Shown here: positions 7,725 through 16,717 of the stretch, piece by piece
Layout: the number at the start of each line of letters is the position of its first letter
Position numbering within the stretch: the stretch's first letter is position 1
Origin: Alcanivorax sp.
GTDB lineage: Bacteria; Pseudomonadota; Gammaproteobacteria; Pseudomonadales; Alcanivoracaceae
Assembly: GCA_022449455.1 (NCBI GenBank)
Contig: JAKUPL010000006.1
Span: forward strand, 124,001 to 188,000
Length of the DNA stretch: 64,000 nucleotides
Direction: 5' to 3'
Translations under genes and position numbers: made by a program
The notes under the pieces: generated by a model
What the model saw: the letters and a program-made list of their open reading frames with translations, nothing else
The model's database searches: none
What the model was told of the DNA's origin: nothing

Positions 7725-7727
7725 ACC

Positions 7728-7759
7728 AAAAAAAAGCCCCGGCAGGGGGGTGCCAGGGC
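7728..7759 (-). terminator. Rho-independent terminator of rpoH
   Basis: On the minus strand, stem GCCCTGGC/GCCGGGGC (7736-7743 with 7752-7759, one G-U pair) is followed by eight U. The U-tract abuts the IS end and doubles as its A-rich flank. Confidence 0.8.
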
Positions 7760-7787
7760 AAGGGGTAGTCGGCTTCGCGGTATCGCC

Positions 7788-8654
7788 TCAGGCGGCGATG
7801 GCGTTGCGAAGTTTCTTCAGCGCGTTGTTTTCAAGCTGGCGGATCCGCTCGGCGGAAACGCCATATTCATCGGCCAGTTCCTGCAGGGTGGCCTTCTGGT
7901 CGGCCAGCCAGCGACGCTCGAGAATGTCGCGGCTGCGTTCGTCCAGGGTCATGATCGCGGAACCCAGCTGGCGGGAGCTGCGTTCCTGGTAATCTTCCTC
8001 GGCGACCAGATCCGCCGGGTCGCTGTTGTCGCTGTGCAGGTAGGCCGCCGGCGACGGAATGGCGTTGTCCTCGTCGTCGTTGGTGGGGCCGTCGAAGCTG
8101 GCGTCGAAGGCGCCGAGGCGGCCTTCCATTTCCTTCACCTGGGCCGGGGTCACGCCCAGATCGTCGGCCACCCGCTGCGCTTCCTCGGTGGTCAGACGGC
8201 CGAGGCGCTTTTTCTGGCCGCGCAGGTTGAAGAACAGCTTGCGCTGGGCCTTGGTGGTGGCGACCTTGACGATGCGCCAGTTCTTGATCACGTACTCGTG
8301 AATCTCGGCCTTGATCCAGTGCACCGCGAAGCTCACCAGGCGCACGCCTTTGTTCGGATCAAACCGTTTCACCGCCTTCATCAGGCCCACGTTGCCTTCC
8401 TGGATCAGGTCGCCCAGGGGCAGGCCGTAGCCGGTGTAACTGCGGGCGATGTGCACCACGAAGCGGAGATGGGCCAGCACCATGTTACGGGCGGCGTCCA
8501 GGTCCTCTTCAAAATACAACCGCTCGGCCAGCTGACGTTCCTCGTCGACGCTGAGCACCGGCACCGTGTTGACCGCGCGGATATACGCATCCAGGTCGTC
8601 GCCCGGAACCGCCAGCGGCAACGCCTGGACCTGTTGCAGTTGTTGGGTGTTCAT
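7788..8654 (-). CDS. rpoH: RNA polymerase sigma-32 (heat-shock sigma factor)
   Basis: A 288-residue sigma-70-family protein. Region 2 has the core-binding and -10 segments ([41 protein letters not shown]). The RpoH box QRKLFFNLR, unique to sigma-32, is present, as is a region 4 helix-turn-helix near the C-terminus ([19 protein letters not shown]). It directs transcription of chaperone and protease genes after heat shock. The start at 8654 has a strong GGAG site and matches the family N-terminus; longer in-frame readings lack support. It follows ftsX as in E. coli but has its own upstream CIRCE operator. Confidence 0.96.
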   Translation of the reverse strand: MNTQQLQQVQALPLAVPGDDLDAYIRAVNTVPVLSVDEERQLAERLYFEEDLDAARNMVLAHLRFVVHIARSYTGYGLPLGDLIQEGNVGLMKAVKRFDPNKGVRLVSFAVHWIKAEIHEYVIKNWRIVKVATTKAQRKLFFNLRGQKKRLGRLTTEEAQRVADDLGVTPAQVKEMEGRLGAFDASFDGPTNDDEDNAIPSPAAYLHSDNSDPADLVAEEDYQERSSRQLGSAIMTLDERSRDILERRWLADQKATLQELADEYGVSAERIRQLENNALKKLRNAIAA

Positions 8655-8686
8655 TTCCCTTCTCCCTGTTTGGAATGGGATGGATA

Positions 8687-8713
8687 TTAGCACTCGGGTT
8701 ATAGGAGTGCTAA
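8687..8713. promoter_or_regulatory. CIRCE operator (HrcA site) upstream of rpoH
   Basis: Exact CIRCE consensus TTAGCACTC-N9-GAGTGCTAA, 33 bases before the rpoH start. Just upstream on the minus strand are TTGGCA (8743-8748) and TATCAG (8719-8724), 18 bp apart, a plausible sigma-70 promoter that would put CIRCE at the start of the transcript. HrcA repression of rpoH is inferred. Confidence 0.92.
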
Positions 8714-8907
8714 TAGCCCTGATAGTTCCCCGCCATTCGTTTTGCCAATCGCCGTTCAGGAGCACGGCTGGTCAAGGGAACGGCGCCGGGGACCAGCATC
8801 GACCGTTGCGGGCGCGGTCGGGTTGATGCCCGTCAAGAATGGACTCTGGATCCCGGGAGGAATTCCCACTGTAGGGGAAAAGCGGGGAGGGAAAGGGTAA
8901 AGAAACG

Positions 8908-8930
8908 AAAAAGCCGCCCGCCCGGGCGGC
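8908..8930 (-). terminator. Terminator after ftsX
   Basis: GC stem GCCGCC/GGCGGC (within 8913-8930) followed on the minus strand by five U, immediately after the ftsX stop. It separates ftsEX from rpoH. Confidence 0.7.
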
Positions 8931-8931
8931 G

Positions 8932-9912
8932 TCAGAACTGGGGCTCGATGTCTCCCAGATGCCGGCTGACCGCCAGCCAGGCGCCGAGCAGCCCCAGAGT
9001 GCCGCTGAACAGGGGCAGCACCAGCACGGTGGACGGGTCCATGCCGGTGAGCGAGTGCTCACTCTCATAGAGGCGCAGCAGCTCGTCGATAGGGCCGCCC
9101 AGCCACCACAGGGCCAGGCTGATCAGAATCAGCGCCAGCACACCGCCGGCGAAGCCGACGCAGAACCCGCTGTACAGGAAAGGCCGCCGCACGAAACCGT
9201 CGGTACCGCCGACGATCTTGATCACCACGATCTCCTCCCGGCGACTTTCGATGGCCAGCCGAACGGTGTTCACCACCACCAGCACCACCGCCAGGGCCAG
9301 GCCCAGGGTGAGTACGCTGATCATGCGGTCGCCCAGCTCGATGATGGCGTGCAGACGCCGTACCCAGGCCACGTCCAATTGGGCATTGTCCACCTCGGGC
9401 AGGTTGTCGAGGCGGCGCTGCAGGGCCTCCACCTGACCCGGCGCCACGTCTTTCGGATACACCACGATCAGCGGCGGCAGCGGGTTGTCCGGCAGCGCCT
9501 CCAGCACGTCGCCGAAGCCGGACAGGGTTTTGAATTCCTCCAGGGCCTGGCCCCGGGTAATCACCTCGGTGCGCGCCACCGTGTCGAAGCCGTCCCACTC
9601 CCGGGCCAGGGCGCGCTGGCGGTCCTCGGCGGTGTCCAGTTTCAGGAACACGGACAGGTGGGCCTGGCCGTCCCACCCTTTGGTGATGGCGCGGGCGTTG
9701 TCCATCAGTACCGCCAGCCCGGCGGGCAGCGCCAGGGCGATGGCGATCACCAGCACCGTCATCAGCGCGGCGGTGGGTGCCCGGGCCATGCGGCCCAGGG
9801 CGTCGCGCAGGGAATCCCGGTGATGCTGGCGCCAGGCGGTAAGGCGGTCGCCCACGGAGGTGCGCGCGCTGCGCGCGCCGGCGGGGCGGCGTTGGCGGGA
9901 ATTACGGGCCAC
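8932..9912 (-). CDS. ftsX: Cell division protein FtsX
   Basis: A 326-residue integral membrane partner of the ABC ATPase FtsE. A basic cytoplasmic N-terminus is followed by the first membrane helix (TAALMTVLVIAIALALPAGL), a periplasmic domain of about 110 residues (the part that activates cell-wall hydrolases through EnvC-like factors), then three more helices (VLTLGLALAVVLVVVNTVRL and two after it). The C-terminal HLGDIEPQF is typical. The start overlaps the end of ftsE by 11 nt, so the two are translationally coupled. It links the divisome to peptidoglycan splitting. Confidence 0.94.
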   Translation of the reverse strand: MARNSRQRRPAGARSARTSVGDRLTAWRQHHRDSLRDALGRMARAPTAALMTVLVIAIALALPAGLAVLMDNARAITKGWDGQAHLSVFLKLDTAEDRQRALAREWDGFDTVARTEVITRGQALEEFKTLSGFGDVLEALPDNPLPPLIVVYPKDVAPGQVEALQRRLDNLPEVDNAQLDVAWVRRLHAIIELGDRMISVLTLGLALAVVLVVVNTVRLAIESRREEIVVIKIVGGTDGFVRRPFLYSGFCVGFAGGVLALILISLALWWLGGPIDELLRLYESEHSLTGMDPSTVLVLPLFSGTLGLLGAWLAVSRHLGDIEPQF

Positions 9913-10633
9913 GGCGGTCCTCCCGGGGGCGGGCGTAAAGGGCCAGGTCCTGGTCGCGCTGGGAGACCCCTTCCTCGCCGTCGTGAATCAGCCGGCCCTC
10001 GCGCAGGGTCAGCAGGCGGTGCCGGTAGCGGGCGATCAGCGACAGGTCGTGGGTGGCGATCAGCACCGCCACGCCGACCCGGGCGAAGTCATGGAACAGG
10101 TCCATGATCTCGGCGCTGAGTGCCGGGTCCAGGTTGCCGGTGGGCTCGTCGGCGAGCAGCAGCGGCGGCTTGTTGACCACCGCCCGGGCGATGCCGATGC
10201 GCTGCTGTTCACCGCCGGAGAGCATGATCGGGTTCAGTTTTTCCTTGTCCAGCAGGCCGACCTTGTCCAGGGCGGCGCGCACCCGCTTGCCGATGTCGGC
10301 GCGGGCGAAGCCGGCGATCACCAGCGGCAGGGCCACGTTGTCGAACACACTGCGGTCGAACAGCAGCTGATGGTTCTGGTGCACCATGCCGATCTTGCGG
10401 CGCAGGAAGGGAATGTGGCGGCTGCCCACGCCGGTCAGGTTCTGGCCTTCCACGAACACCTGACCCTGGGTGGGGCGCTCGATCATCATGATCAGCTTCA
10501 GCAAGGTGGACTTGCCCGCCCCGGAGTGCCCGGTCAGGAAGGTCAATTGCCCGGCGGGCAGCTCGAAGCTGATCTGCCGCAGGGCGTCCTTGCCGTTCGG
10601 GTAGCGTTTGCCGACCCGGTCGAATTTGATCAT
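9902..10633 (-). CDS. ftsE: Cell division ATP-binding protein FtsE
   Basis: A 243-residue ABC ATPase. It has Walker [10 protein letters not shown], signature LSGGEQQR, Walker [15 protein letters not shown] and the switch His in [10 protein letters not shown]. It opens [14 protein letters not shown], the family start, preceded by an AAAGGA site; earlier in-frame codons would add ten non-homologous residues. It powers FtsX at the division septum. An AGTTGAA-type repeat element separates it from ftsY. Confidence 0.95.
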   Translation of the reverse strand: MIKFDRVGKRYPNGKDALRQISFELPAGQLTFLTGHSGAGKSTLLKLIMMIERPTQGQVFVEGQNLTGVGSRHIPFLRRKIGMVHQNHQLLFDRSVFDNVALPLVIAGFARADIGKRVRAALDKVGLLDKEKLNPIMLSGGEQQRIGIARAVVNKPPLLLADEPTGNLDPALSAEIMDLFHDFARVGVAVLIATHDLSLIARYRHRLLTLREGRLIHDGEEGVSQRDQDLALYARPREDRRGP

Positions 10634-10648
10634 GTAGGTCCTTTGGAC

Positions 10649-10808
10649 AGTTGAAAGTTGCAAGTTAAAAGTTGAAAGGCGCGGATTACGGCCCTCCGGG
10701 CGGTTATGCCATGCCCGCGCACCACACGGCTTGCAGCGCGGAGCGCGTGCCTGTCACATGCCGCCAGGCTTCCCCCGTGTTGTAACTTTTAACTTTCAAC
10801 TTGTAACT
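10649..10808. repeat. Heptad inverted-repeat element, family A copy 1
   Basis: The left arm is four tandem heptamers (AGTTGAA, AGTTGCA, AGTTAAA, AGTTGAA; 10649-10678). The right arm carries the reverse complements (10781-10808). A ~100-bp GC-rich core lies between. The right arm meets the ftsY stop codon. Confidence 0.85.
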
Positions 10809-11980
10809 CACCCGGCCACGTCTTCGAACAGCGCCTGCACGAACTCCTCGGCATTGAACGGGCGCAGGTCCTCCAGCCGTTCGCCGACGCCGATAAAGCG
10901 GATCGGCAGGCCGGTGCGCTTGGCCAGAGCGAACAGGATACCGCCTTTGGCGGTGCCGTCGAGCTTGGTCAGCACCAACCCGGTCACACCGGCGGTGTCG
11001 CGGAATTCCTGGGCCTGGTTGATGGCGTTCTGGCCGGTGCCGGCGTCCAGCACCAGCAGCACCTCGTGGGGCGCCTCCGGGGACAGCTTCTTCATCACCC
11101 GGGTCACCTTGGAGAGTTCCTCCATCAGGTTGCCGCGGGTGTGCAGGCGTCCGGCGGTGTCGGCGATCAGCACGTCGGCGCCCCGCGACTGGGCCGCCTG
11201 CACCGCGTCGTAGACCACGCTGGCGGAGTCGGCGCCGGTGTGCTGGGCCACCACCGGAATGTCGTTGCGCTCGCCCCACACCTGCAATTGCTCCACGGCG
11301 GCGGCGCGGAAGGTATCGCCGGCGGCCAGCATCACGCCGCGGCCCTCGGCCTTGAAGCGGCAGGCCAGCTTGCCGATGGTGGTGGTCTTGCCGACCCCGT
11401 TCACGCCCACCATCAGAATCACATAGGGCTTTTTCGAGGTGTCGATTTCCAGCGGGCGGTCCACCGGCACCAGCAGATTGCGCAGTTCTTCCTGCAGGGC
11501 TTCGTAGAGGGCGTCGGCGTCCACCAGTTCCTGGCGGCCCACCCGTTCGGTGAGATTGCCGATGATGGTGTCGGTGGCTTCCACGCCCACGTCCGCCACC
11601 AGCAGCTGGGTTTCGATCTCCTCGAAGATCTCGTCGTCGATCTCCTTGGCGCCCACCAGCAGGTCCGCCAGGCCCTTGCCCAGGTTCTTGCTGGTCTTGC
11701 TCATGCCCTGCTTCATCCGCGACCAGAAGCCGCCGCCTTCGCCGGCGGGCGCCGGCGGGGTGGCCGGTTCGGCGCGCACGGGTTCGGGCGGGGCCGGCTC
11801 GGAGGACGCGGGCTCGGCGGGGGCCGGTTCCGGTGACCCGGGTTGCGCCGGCGTGTCGTTATCGGGCTCCGCGCGGTCGCTGGACGGCGCCGGCTCCGGC
11901 TTGTCCTCGGGCTTGCGCCGGAACATGCGCGAGAAGAAGCCGCCTTTCTGCGCTTCTTCGTTGCGATCGTCGTCGTTCAT
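10808..11980 (-). CDS. ftsY: Signal recognition particle receptor FtsY
   Basis: A 390-residue SRP GTPase. The N-terminal ~85 residues are acidic and Pro/Ala/Glu-rich with repeated EPA units, the membrane-targeting A domain. The N domain (from ~88) and G domain follow: G1 GVNGVGKTT (192-200), DTAGR, TKLDG and the closing GVGERLEDL. It docks ribosome-SRP complexes on SecYEG at the inner membrane. It is the first gene of ftsY-ftsE-ftsX. Its stop codon TGA shares a base with the flanking repeat arm. Confidence 0.96.
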   Translation of the reverse strand: MNDDDRNEEAQKGGFFSRMFRRKPEDKPEPAPSSDRAEPDNDTPAQPGSPEPAPAEPASSEPAPPEPVRAEPATPPAPAGEGGGFWSRMKQGMSKTSKNLGKGLADLLVGAKEIDDEIFEEIETQLLVADVGVEATDTIIGNLTERVGRQELVDADALYEALQEELRNLLVPVDRPLEIDTSKKPYVILMVGVNGVGKTTTIGKLACRFKAEGRGVMLAAGDTFRAAAVEQLQVWGERNDIPVVAQHTGADSASVVYDAVQAAQSRGADVLIADTAGRLHTRGNLMEELSKVTRVMKKLSPEAPHEVLLVLDAGTGQNAINQAQEFRDTAGVTGLVLTKLDGTAKGGILFALAKRTGLPIRFIGVGERLEDLRPFNAEEFVQALFEDVAG

Positions 11981-12065
11981 CGGGTCGGATCCTGTGGGGT
12001 CGAATGCGGGGCGGTCGGTATGCTACCACCATGGGGCCGGGCAAAAAACGCCGGGGGCACGCGAT

Positions 12066-12221
12066 ACGCTTGCACGCTTGCACGCTGGCACGCCTGCACG
12101 CTTACACGCTAGACCCGTTGCGGAGATCCATGGCGTGTTTTCTGCCGCGCATGCATAAACACACCTTACCTTTCAGGTCAGGGTTTAGCGTGCAAGCGTG
12201 TTGCGTGTAAGCGTGCAAGCG
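12066..12221. repeat. Octad inverted-repeat element, family B copy 1
   Basis: Five tandem octamers of the ACGCTTGC type (12066-12105, then ACGCTAG) face reverse-complement units AGCGTGCA, AGCGTGTT and variants at 12184-12221. The core includes GGCGTGTTTTCTGCCG, also found in copy 3. It sits between ftsY and the efflux operon end. Confidence 0.85.
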
Positions 12222-12227
12222 CTCCCC

Positions 12228-13811
12228 TCAATGCGCCCCGGCCGGCGCCCCCTGGCCGGCCACGCCACGGCGGATAATGAACACCAGCGGCACCATGCAC
12301 AGGAACAGAATCGCCATGAATTTGAACACGTCCAGGTAGCCCAGCATGCTGGCCTGGTTGAGCAGGTCCTGATACAGGATGCCGTGGCTGGCCAGGTCGC
12401 CGGCGCCGGTGGCCCGGCCGATTTGATGAATCTGGTCCTGGTAGGCCGGGTTGTAGGGCGTGATCTCCTCCGCCAGCCGCGACTGATGGAACTGGCTGCG
12501 CCGGGCCAGCAGGGTGGTGGCCAGCGAGATGCCGATGCTGCCGCCCAGGTTACGGGCCAGATTGATGATCGCCGAGGCGTCGTTGGATTTCTCCATGGGC
12601 AGGCCGTCGTAGGCGGCGGTACTGATCGGAATGAACAGGAAACCCAGCGCCGAGGCCTGCAGCACCCGGGCCAGCATGATGGTGTTGTAGTCCGCCTCCA
12701 GACTGAAGCCGGTCATGGTGTACAGCCCGATGCCGCTGACCAGGAAGCCGAAGCCGATCAGGTAGCGGGTCTGCACCTTGCCCACCAGCCGCCCCACCAG
12801 AGGCATCAGGCAGATGATGGCGATGCCGCCGGGGGTCAGTACCAGGCCCGCCTGGGTGGCGGTGTAGCCCATCAGTTCCTGCACATAGAGCGGCAGCACC
12901 GCGGTGCTGGCCAGCAGCACGAAGCCCAGGATCATCATGAACAGGTTGGCCACCGCGAAGTTGCGGTTGCGGAACAGGTGCACATCGACGATCGGGTCCT
13001 TGTCGTACCACTCCCAGATCAGGAAGGCGATCAGCCCCACCGCCGCCAGGCAGGTCATGGCCAGAATAAAGCCGGAATGCCACCAGTCGTCCTGCTGGCC
13101 CCGATCGAGCATGATCTGCAGGGCGCCCAGGCCCACCACCAGCAGGCTGAAGCCGATCAGATCCACCCGGGGCCGTTTGCCGCCACACTTATGGCGGGCT
13201 TCCTTCATGTAATCCGGGTCGCGGATCAGCGCCTGCACCAGGGGAATCAGAATCAGCCCCACCGGCAGGTTGATCAGAAACACCCAGCGCCAGGAGAAAT
13301 GGTCGGTGATCCAGCCGCCCAGGGTGGGCCCGATGGCCGGCGCGAACACCACGGCGATGCCGTACATGGCGAAGGCCATGCCGCGCTTGGCCGGCGGAAA
13401 GGCGTCCGACAGGATCGCCTGGGACACCGGCTGCAGGCCGCCGCCGGTGATGCCCTGCAAGCAGCGGAACAGGATCAGCGTGCCCAGGGTGGGCGCCAGC
13501 CCGCAGGCCAGGGAGGTGAGCGTGAAGCCGGCGATGCAGATCATGAAGAAGCGCTTGCGGCCGAGTACGTTGGACAGCCAGCCGCTGATCGGCAGCACCA
13601 CCGCGTTGGTCACGGTGTAGGAAGTAAGCACCCAGGTGGCTTCATCCTGGGTGGCGGACAGCCCGCCGGCGATGTGCAGCAGGGCCACGTTGGCGATGGA
13701 GATGTCGAGCACCTCCATGAAGGCGGCGATGGCCACCACCGGGGCGATCACCCAGGGGCTCACGTTCTTGCGCGCCCCCGGGGTGCCGGCGCGGGCGGAA
13801 TCAACGGCCAT
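12228..13811 (-). CDS. DHA2-family MFS multidrug permease (EmrB-like)
   Basis: A 527-residue transporter with about 14 hydrophobic helices, fitting the DHA2 drug:H+ antiporters. It has the motif A region SGWLSNVLGRKRFF, an early LDISIANVALLHIAG helix and the motif C-like helix VFAPAIGPTLGGWI. It would be the inner-membrane pump, working with the adaptor and outer-membrane factor encoded just upstream in the same operon. The likely substrates are hydrophobic toxic compounds; which ones cannot be read from sequence. It is close to EmrB and FarB, so I give no symbol. Confidence 0.9.
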   Translation of the reverse strand: MAVDSARAGTPGARKNVSPWVIAPVVAIAAFMEVLDISIANVALLHIAGGLSATQDEATWVLTSYTVTNAVVLPISGWLSNVLGRKRFFMICIAGFTLTSLACGLAPTLGTLILFRCLQGITGGGLQPVSQAILSDAFPPAKRGMAFAMYGIAVVFAPAIGPTLGGWITDHFSWRWVFLINLPVGLILIPLVQALIRDPDYMKEARHKCGGKRPRVDLIGFSLLVVGLGALQIMLDRGQQDDWWHSGFILAMTCLAAVGLIAFLIWEWYDKDPIVDVHLFRNRNFAVANLFMMILGFVLLASTAVLPLYVQELMGYTATQAGLVLTPGGIAIICLMPLVGRLVGKVQTRYLIGFGFLVSGIGLYTMTGFSLEADYNTIMLARVLQASALGFLFIPISTAAYDGLPMEKSNDASAIINLARNLGGSIGISLATTLLARRSQFHQSRLAEEITPYNPAYQDQIHQIGRATGAGDLASHGILYQDLLNQASMLGYLDVFKFMAILFLCMVPLVFIIRRGVAGQGAPAGAH

Positions 13812-13837
13812 GACGGTTCTCCTAGTGGGCGCCGGAC

Positions 13838-15076
13838 TCAGGAGGCGCGGTCATCGCCGCCCCGGTTGGCGGCCACGATCTCGGCGATCAGCGCGTCCAC
13901 CTCGCTCTGGTCGCGCCGGTACACGCCGGTTTCGAAGCGGGCGCCGGACACCGGCGCCTCGGCCAGGGTGCGGCCGTCCCGGTCGCGGGTTTCCACGGTG
14001 GCTTCCATGGACAGCCCCACCCGCAGCGGGAAATCGCGCAGGTCGTCGCCGTCCAGGCGGATGCGCACCGGCACCCGCTGCACCACCTTGATCCAGTTGC
14101 CGGTGGCGTTCTGCGCCGGCAGCAGCGCGAAGGCATTGCCGGTGCCGGCGGCCAGCCCGGCCACCTTGCCGTGGTAGACGTGGTCGTCGCCGTACAGGTC
14201 GGCGGTCAGTTCCACCGGCTGGCCGATGCGCACGTGGGTGAGCTCGGTTTCCTTGTAGTTGGCGTCCACCCACACCTGGTCCAGGGGCACCACCGCCATC
14301 AGCTTGCCGCCGGGCTGCACCTCCTGGCCCACCTGTACGCCGCGCTGGGCCACGTAGCCGTCGGTGGGCGCCAGAATGCGGGTGCGCTGCAGGCGCAGCC
14401 AGGCCTGGCGCAGCTCCGCTTCCGCGCGCAGCACCTGGGGATGATCCTCCAGGGTGGTGCCGGCCACCGCGGCGCGGCTGGCGGCCAGTTGATGGAGGGC
14501 TTCCTGATAGGAGGCGCGGGCGGTTTCCAGCTCGGTCTCCGCGTGCTGGAAGTCCTGGGTGGAGATGCCGCGCACCTGCTTGAGCTCCCGGGCCCGCTGA
14601 TAGTCGCGGCGGGCCTGCTCCAGGGAGGCCTTGCGCAGGGTCACGGTGGCGTCCAGCTGGTCGGCCTGGTCGAACAGCCGGCGCACCTCGCGCACGGTCT
14701 GCGCCAGGTTGGCCTTGGCCTGTTCCAGGGCCACGCGGGCGTCGGTGTCATCCAGGGTGACCAGCAGATCGCCGGCGGCCACCCGGTCGGTGTCCTCGGC
14801 GTGGATCGACACCACGGTGCCGTTCACCTGGGGCGAGACGCTGACCACGTTGCCGCCCACGTAGGCGTCCTCGGTGGTGATGTGGAAGCGGCCCCACAGC
14901 AGCCAGTAGGCCAGGTAGCCGGCGGCGGCGATCACCACCACCAGAGCGAGAATCAGGAGCAGGCGTTTGCGTTTGCCGCCGTTATTGTCGGCGGGGTTGT
15001 CGTTGTTGGCGGGGCTGTCGCCGGACGGTTGAGGCGCGGTGTGGTCCGGGTGGGTGGAGGTGTCGTGCTCGGCCAT
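13838..15076 (-). CDS. HlyD/EmrA-family membrane fusion protein
   Basis: A 412-residue periplasmic adaptor. It has a polar N-terminal tail, one membrane anchor (LLLILALVVVIAAAGYLAYWLLW, ~50-72), a split biotinyl-lipoyl domain, a long alpha-helical hairpin (~125-220) and a beta-barrel domain. The start at 15076 follows a GGAGACC site; longer in-frame readings give low-complexity, non-homologous sequence. It bridges the MFS pump and the NodT-type outer-membrane channel, and lies between their genes with short spacers. Confidence 0.9.
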   Translation of the reverse strand: MAEHDTSTHPDHTAPQPSGDSPANNDNPADNNGGKRKRLLLILALVVVIAAAGYLAYWLLWGRFHITTEDAYVGGNVVSVSPQVNGTVVSIHAEDTDRVAAGDLLVTLDDTDARVALEQAKANLAQTVREVRRLFDQADQLDATVTLRKASLEQARRDYQRARELKQVRGISTQDFQHAETELETARASYQEALHQLAASRAAVAGTTLEDHPQVLRAEAELRQAWLRLQRTRILAPTDGYVAQRGVQVGQEVQPGGKLMAVVPLDQVWVDANYKETELTHVRIGQPVELTADLYGDDHVYHGKVAGLAAGTGNAFALLPAQNATGNWIKVVQRVPVRIRLDGDDLRDFPLRVGLSMEATVETRDRDGRTLAEAPVSGARFETGVYRRDQSEVDALIAEIVAANRGGDDRAS

Positions 15077-15092
15077 GGAAGGTCTCCGGCGT

Positions 15093-16616
15093 TCAGGGGG
15101 CGGTCGGCGCGGCGGCCGTCCGGTCGTTCCGTTCGGGGGTGGCGCTCCACCAGCCGCCGCCCAGGGCGTGGTAGAGCGCGGCGGTGTCCACGTAGCGCTG
15201 GCGCACCGCGTCGATGCGCGACAACAGCGCCTGGTTGTAGCGTTGCTCGGCGCTGAGCACGTCCAGATAGCCGGCGGCGCCGGCCCGGTACTGCTTGCGC
15301 ACCAGCGCCAGGCTGTCGCGGTTGGCTTCCAGGGAGTGGTCGCGGGCGCTGAGGCCTTCGGCGTCGCGCTGGATCGCGTCGAGCACGTCGGCCACCTGCA
15401 CGAAGGCGCCCAGCACGGTGTCCCGGTAACGGGCGTATTCCGCTTCCCAGGCGGCCTGGGCGGCCTTTTTATTGGCGCGCAGGGTGCCGCCATGGAACAG
15501 CGGCGCGGTGAGATCGGCGCCCAGGCTCCAGACCTTGGCGGCGGGCTCGAATAGGGCGTCGCCGTGGTTGGCCACGGAGCCCAGGCTGGCGGTGAGATTC
15601 AGGTTGGGATAGAGGCGCGCGGTGGCCAGGCCCACCTGGGCGTTGGCGGCGTGCAGTTGTTCTTCCGCCGCCAGGATGTCGGGGCGCTGGCGCACCAGTT
15701 CCGAGGGCAGGCTGACCGGCAACTCCGCCGGCAGATTCAGGTCCGCCAGTGACAGCGGCGGTGCCCGGAAGGTGGCCGGGTCGGCGCCCACCAGCCGGGC
15801 CAGGGCATGCTCGGTGGTGGCCAGATCGTGGCGCAGGGTGGGCAGTTGCGCCTGGCTGTCGGCCAGTTGCGCGCGGGCGCGCAACACGTCGGCAAAGGCC
15901 ACCGAGCCGGCCTGTTCCTGCTCGCTCAGCAGCTGCGTCTGGTCTCGCTGCAGGCGCACGATGGCCTCGCTGGCGGCGAGCCGGTCGCGCAGGGCGGCCA
16001 GCCGCACCGTGGTCACCACCACATTGTCCACCAGAGTCAGCATGCTGCCGCGCAGCAGGTTTTGCGCGTACGCCACCTGGGCCGCCTGGGCTTCGGTCTC
16101 CCGGTCCGAGGCGCCGAACAGGTCCAGGTCGTAGCTCAACGCCAAGCGCGCTTCGTAGAGGTTGAAGACGTTGTTGAACATGGGGTTGTCCTGGCCGATC
16201 TGCGCGCCGTTGGAGCGCTGGCGGGTGGCACCGCCGGACAGGTCCAGGTCGGGCAGGTCCGAGCCGGACACCGCCTCCAGTTGATGGGCGGCCTGGCGCA
16301 GGCTGGCCTGACTGGCGCGCAGCGACGGGCTGTTCTCCATCGCCTGGCGGATCAGCGCGTCCAGCGCCGGGGATCCGAACAGCCGGTACCAGTCGGCGGC
16401 GATGGGCGCGCCCTCGTTGAACCGCTGGGCGCCGCCGCCGGGGCCGTCGGTGTGGGCGGTCTCGCCGGCCGGCGCGCGCACCTGGTAATCGTCGGCCAGC
16501 TCGTCCGCCGGCGATTGGAAGTCCGGGCCCACCGCGCAGGCGCCCAGCGTCAGCGCCAGCAGCGCGACCAGCGTCGGGCGCCGCCAGCGGCGAACGGGGA
16601 TAAGGGATCGGGGCAT
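15093..16616 (-). CDS. NodT-family outer-membrane efflux lipoprotein
   Basis: A 507-residue TolC-like channel. The signal peptide ends in lipobox LGAC with the lipidated Cys at 27, followed by AVGPDF, typical of NodT/OprM proteins. Two outer-membrane efflux repeats with long coiled-coil hairpins follow. The start at 16616 has a GGGAGG site. It is the first gene of a three-gene operon (channel, adaptor, pump), divergent from a TetR gene. It exports whatever the MFS pump delivers. Confidence 0.9.
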   Translation of the reverse strand: MPRSLIPVRRWRRPTLVALLALTLGACAVGPDFQSPADELADDYQVRAPAGETAHTDGPGGGAQRFNEGAPIAADWYRLFGSPALDALIRQAMENSPSLRASQASLRQAAHQLEAVSGSDLPDLDLSGGATRQRSNGAQIGQDNPMFNNVFNLYEARLALSYDLDLFGASDRETEAQAAQVAYAQNLLRGSMLTLVDNVVVTTVRLAALRDRLAASEAIVRLQRDQTQLLSEQEQAGSVAFADVLRARAQLADSQAQLPTLRHDLATTEHALARLVGADPATFRAPPLSLADLNLPAELPVSLPSELVRQRPDILAAEEQLHAANAQVGLATARLYPNLNLTASLGSVANHGDALFEPAAKVWSLGADLTAPLFHGGTLRANKKAAQAAWEAEYARYRDTVLGAFVQVADVLDAIQRDAEGLSARDHSLEANRDSLALVRKQYRAGAAGYLDVLSAEQRYNQALLSRIDAVRQRYVDTAALYHALGGGWWSATPERNDRTAAAPTAP

Positions 16617-16669
16617 GGAACGCCTCCCAATGAAGTCGGGCAACATTCTTGAATAGTCCAATGACAAAA

Positions 16670-16681
16670 TCAATCGATTGA
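16670..16681. promoter_or_regulatory. Palindromic operator candidate of the efflux operon
   Basis: Perfect 12-bp palindrome TCAATCGATTGA in the ~100-bp region between the divergent channel and TetR-type genes. It is a likely binding site for the TetR regulator, inferred from position only. Confidence 0.45.
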
Positions 16682-16717
16682 ATTAATATTGGCCTTTTCA
16701 CGCCACCGGAACCGAGC

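Larger units (their letters stand above)
6092..7727 (+). mobile_element. ISL3-family insertion sequence
   Basis: The terminal inverted repeats are imperfect over 23 bp: GGTTCATCGCG...CGGGAA at 6092-6114 and its reverse complement at 7705-7727. The transposase stop codon falls inside the right repeat. Flanks are A-tracts (TAAAAAAA on the left, 6084-6091; AAAAAAAA on the right, 7728-7735), compatible with the 8-bp AT-rich target duplication of ISL3 elements. The right flank is the U-tract of the rpoH terminator. The transposase is intact, so the element may be active. Confidence 0.8.

Noticed and set aside
374-7727. Prophage remnant
   Set aside because: No integrase, structural, lysis or packaging genes; only cassette-like genes, a toxin-antitoxin pair and one IS.
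10649-10808. CRISPR array or integron attC site as explanation for the tandem heptamers
   Set aside because: Units are contiguous 7-8 bp without spacers, arms are inverted at both ends, and no cas or integrase gene is near.
12198-14177. Very long plus-strand open frame opposite the efflux genes (also 26312-28705, 36228-37946, 50919-52628 and similar)
   Set aside because: Antisense shadows of well-supported genes in high-GC DNA; His/Gln/Arg-rich products without domains.
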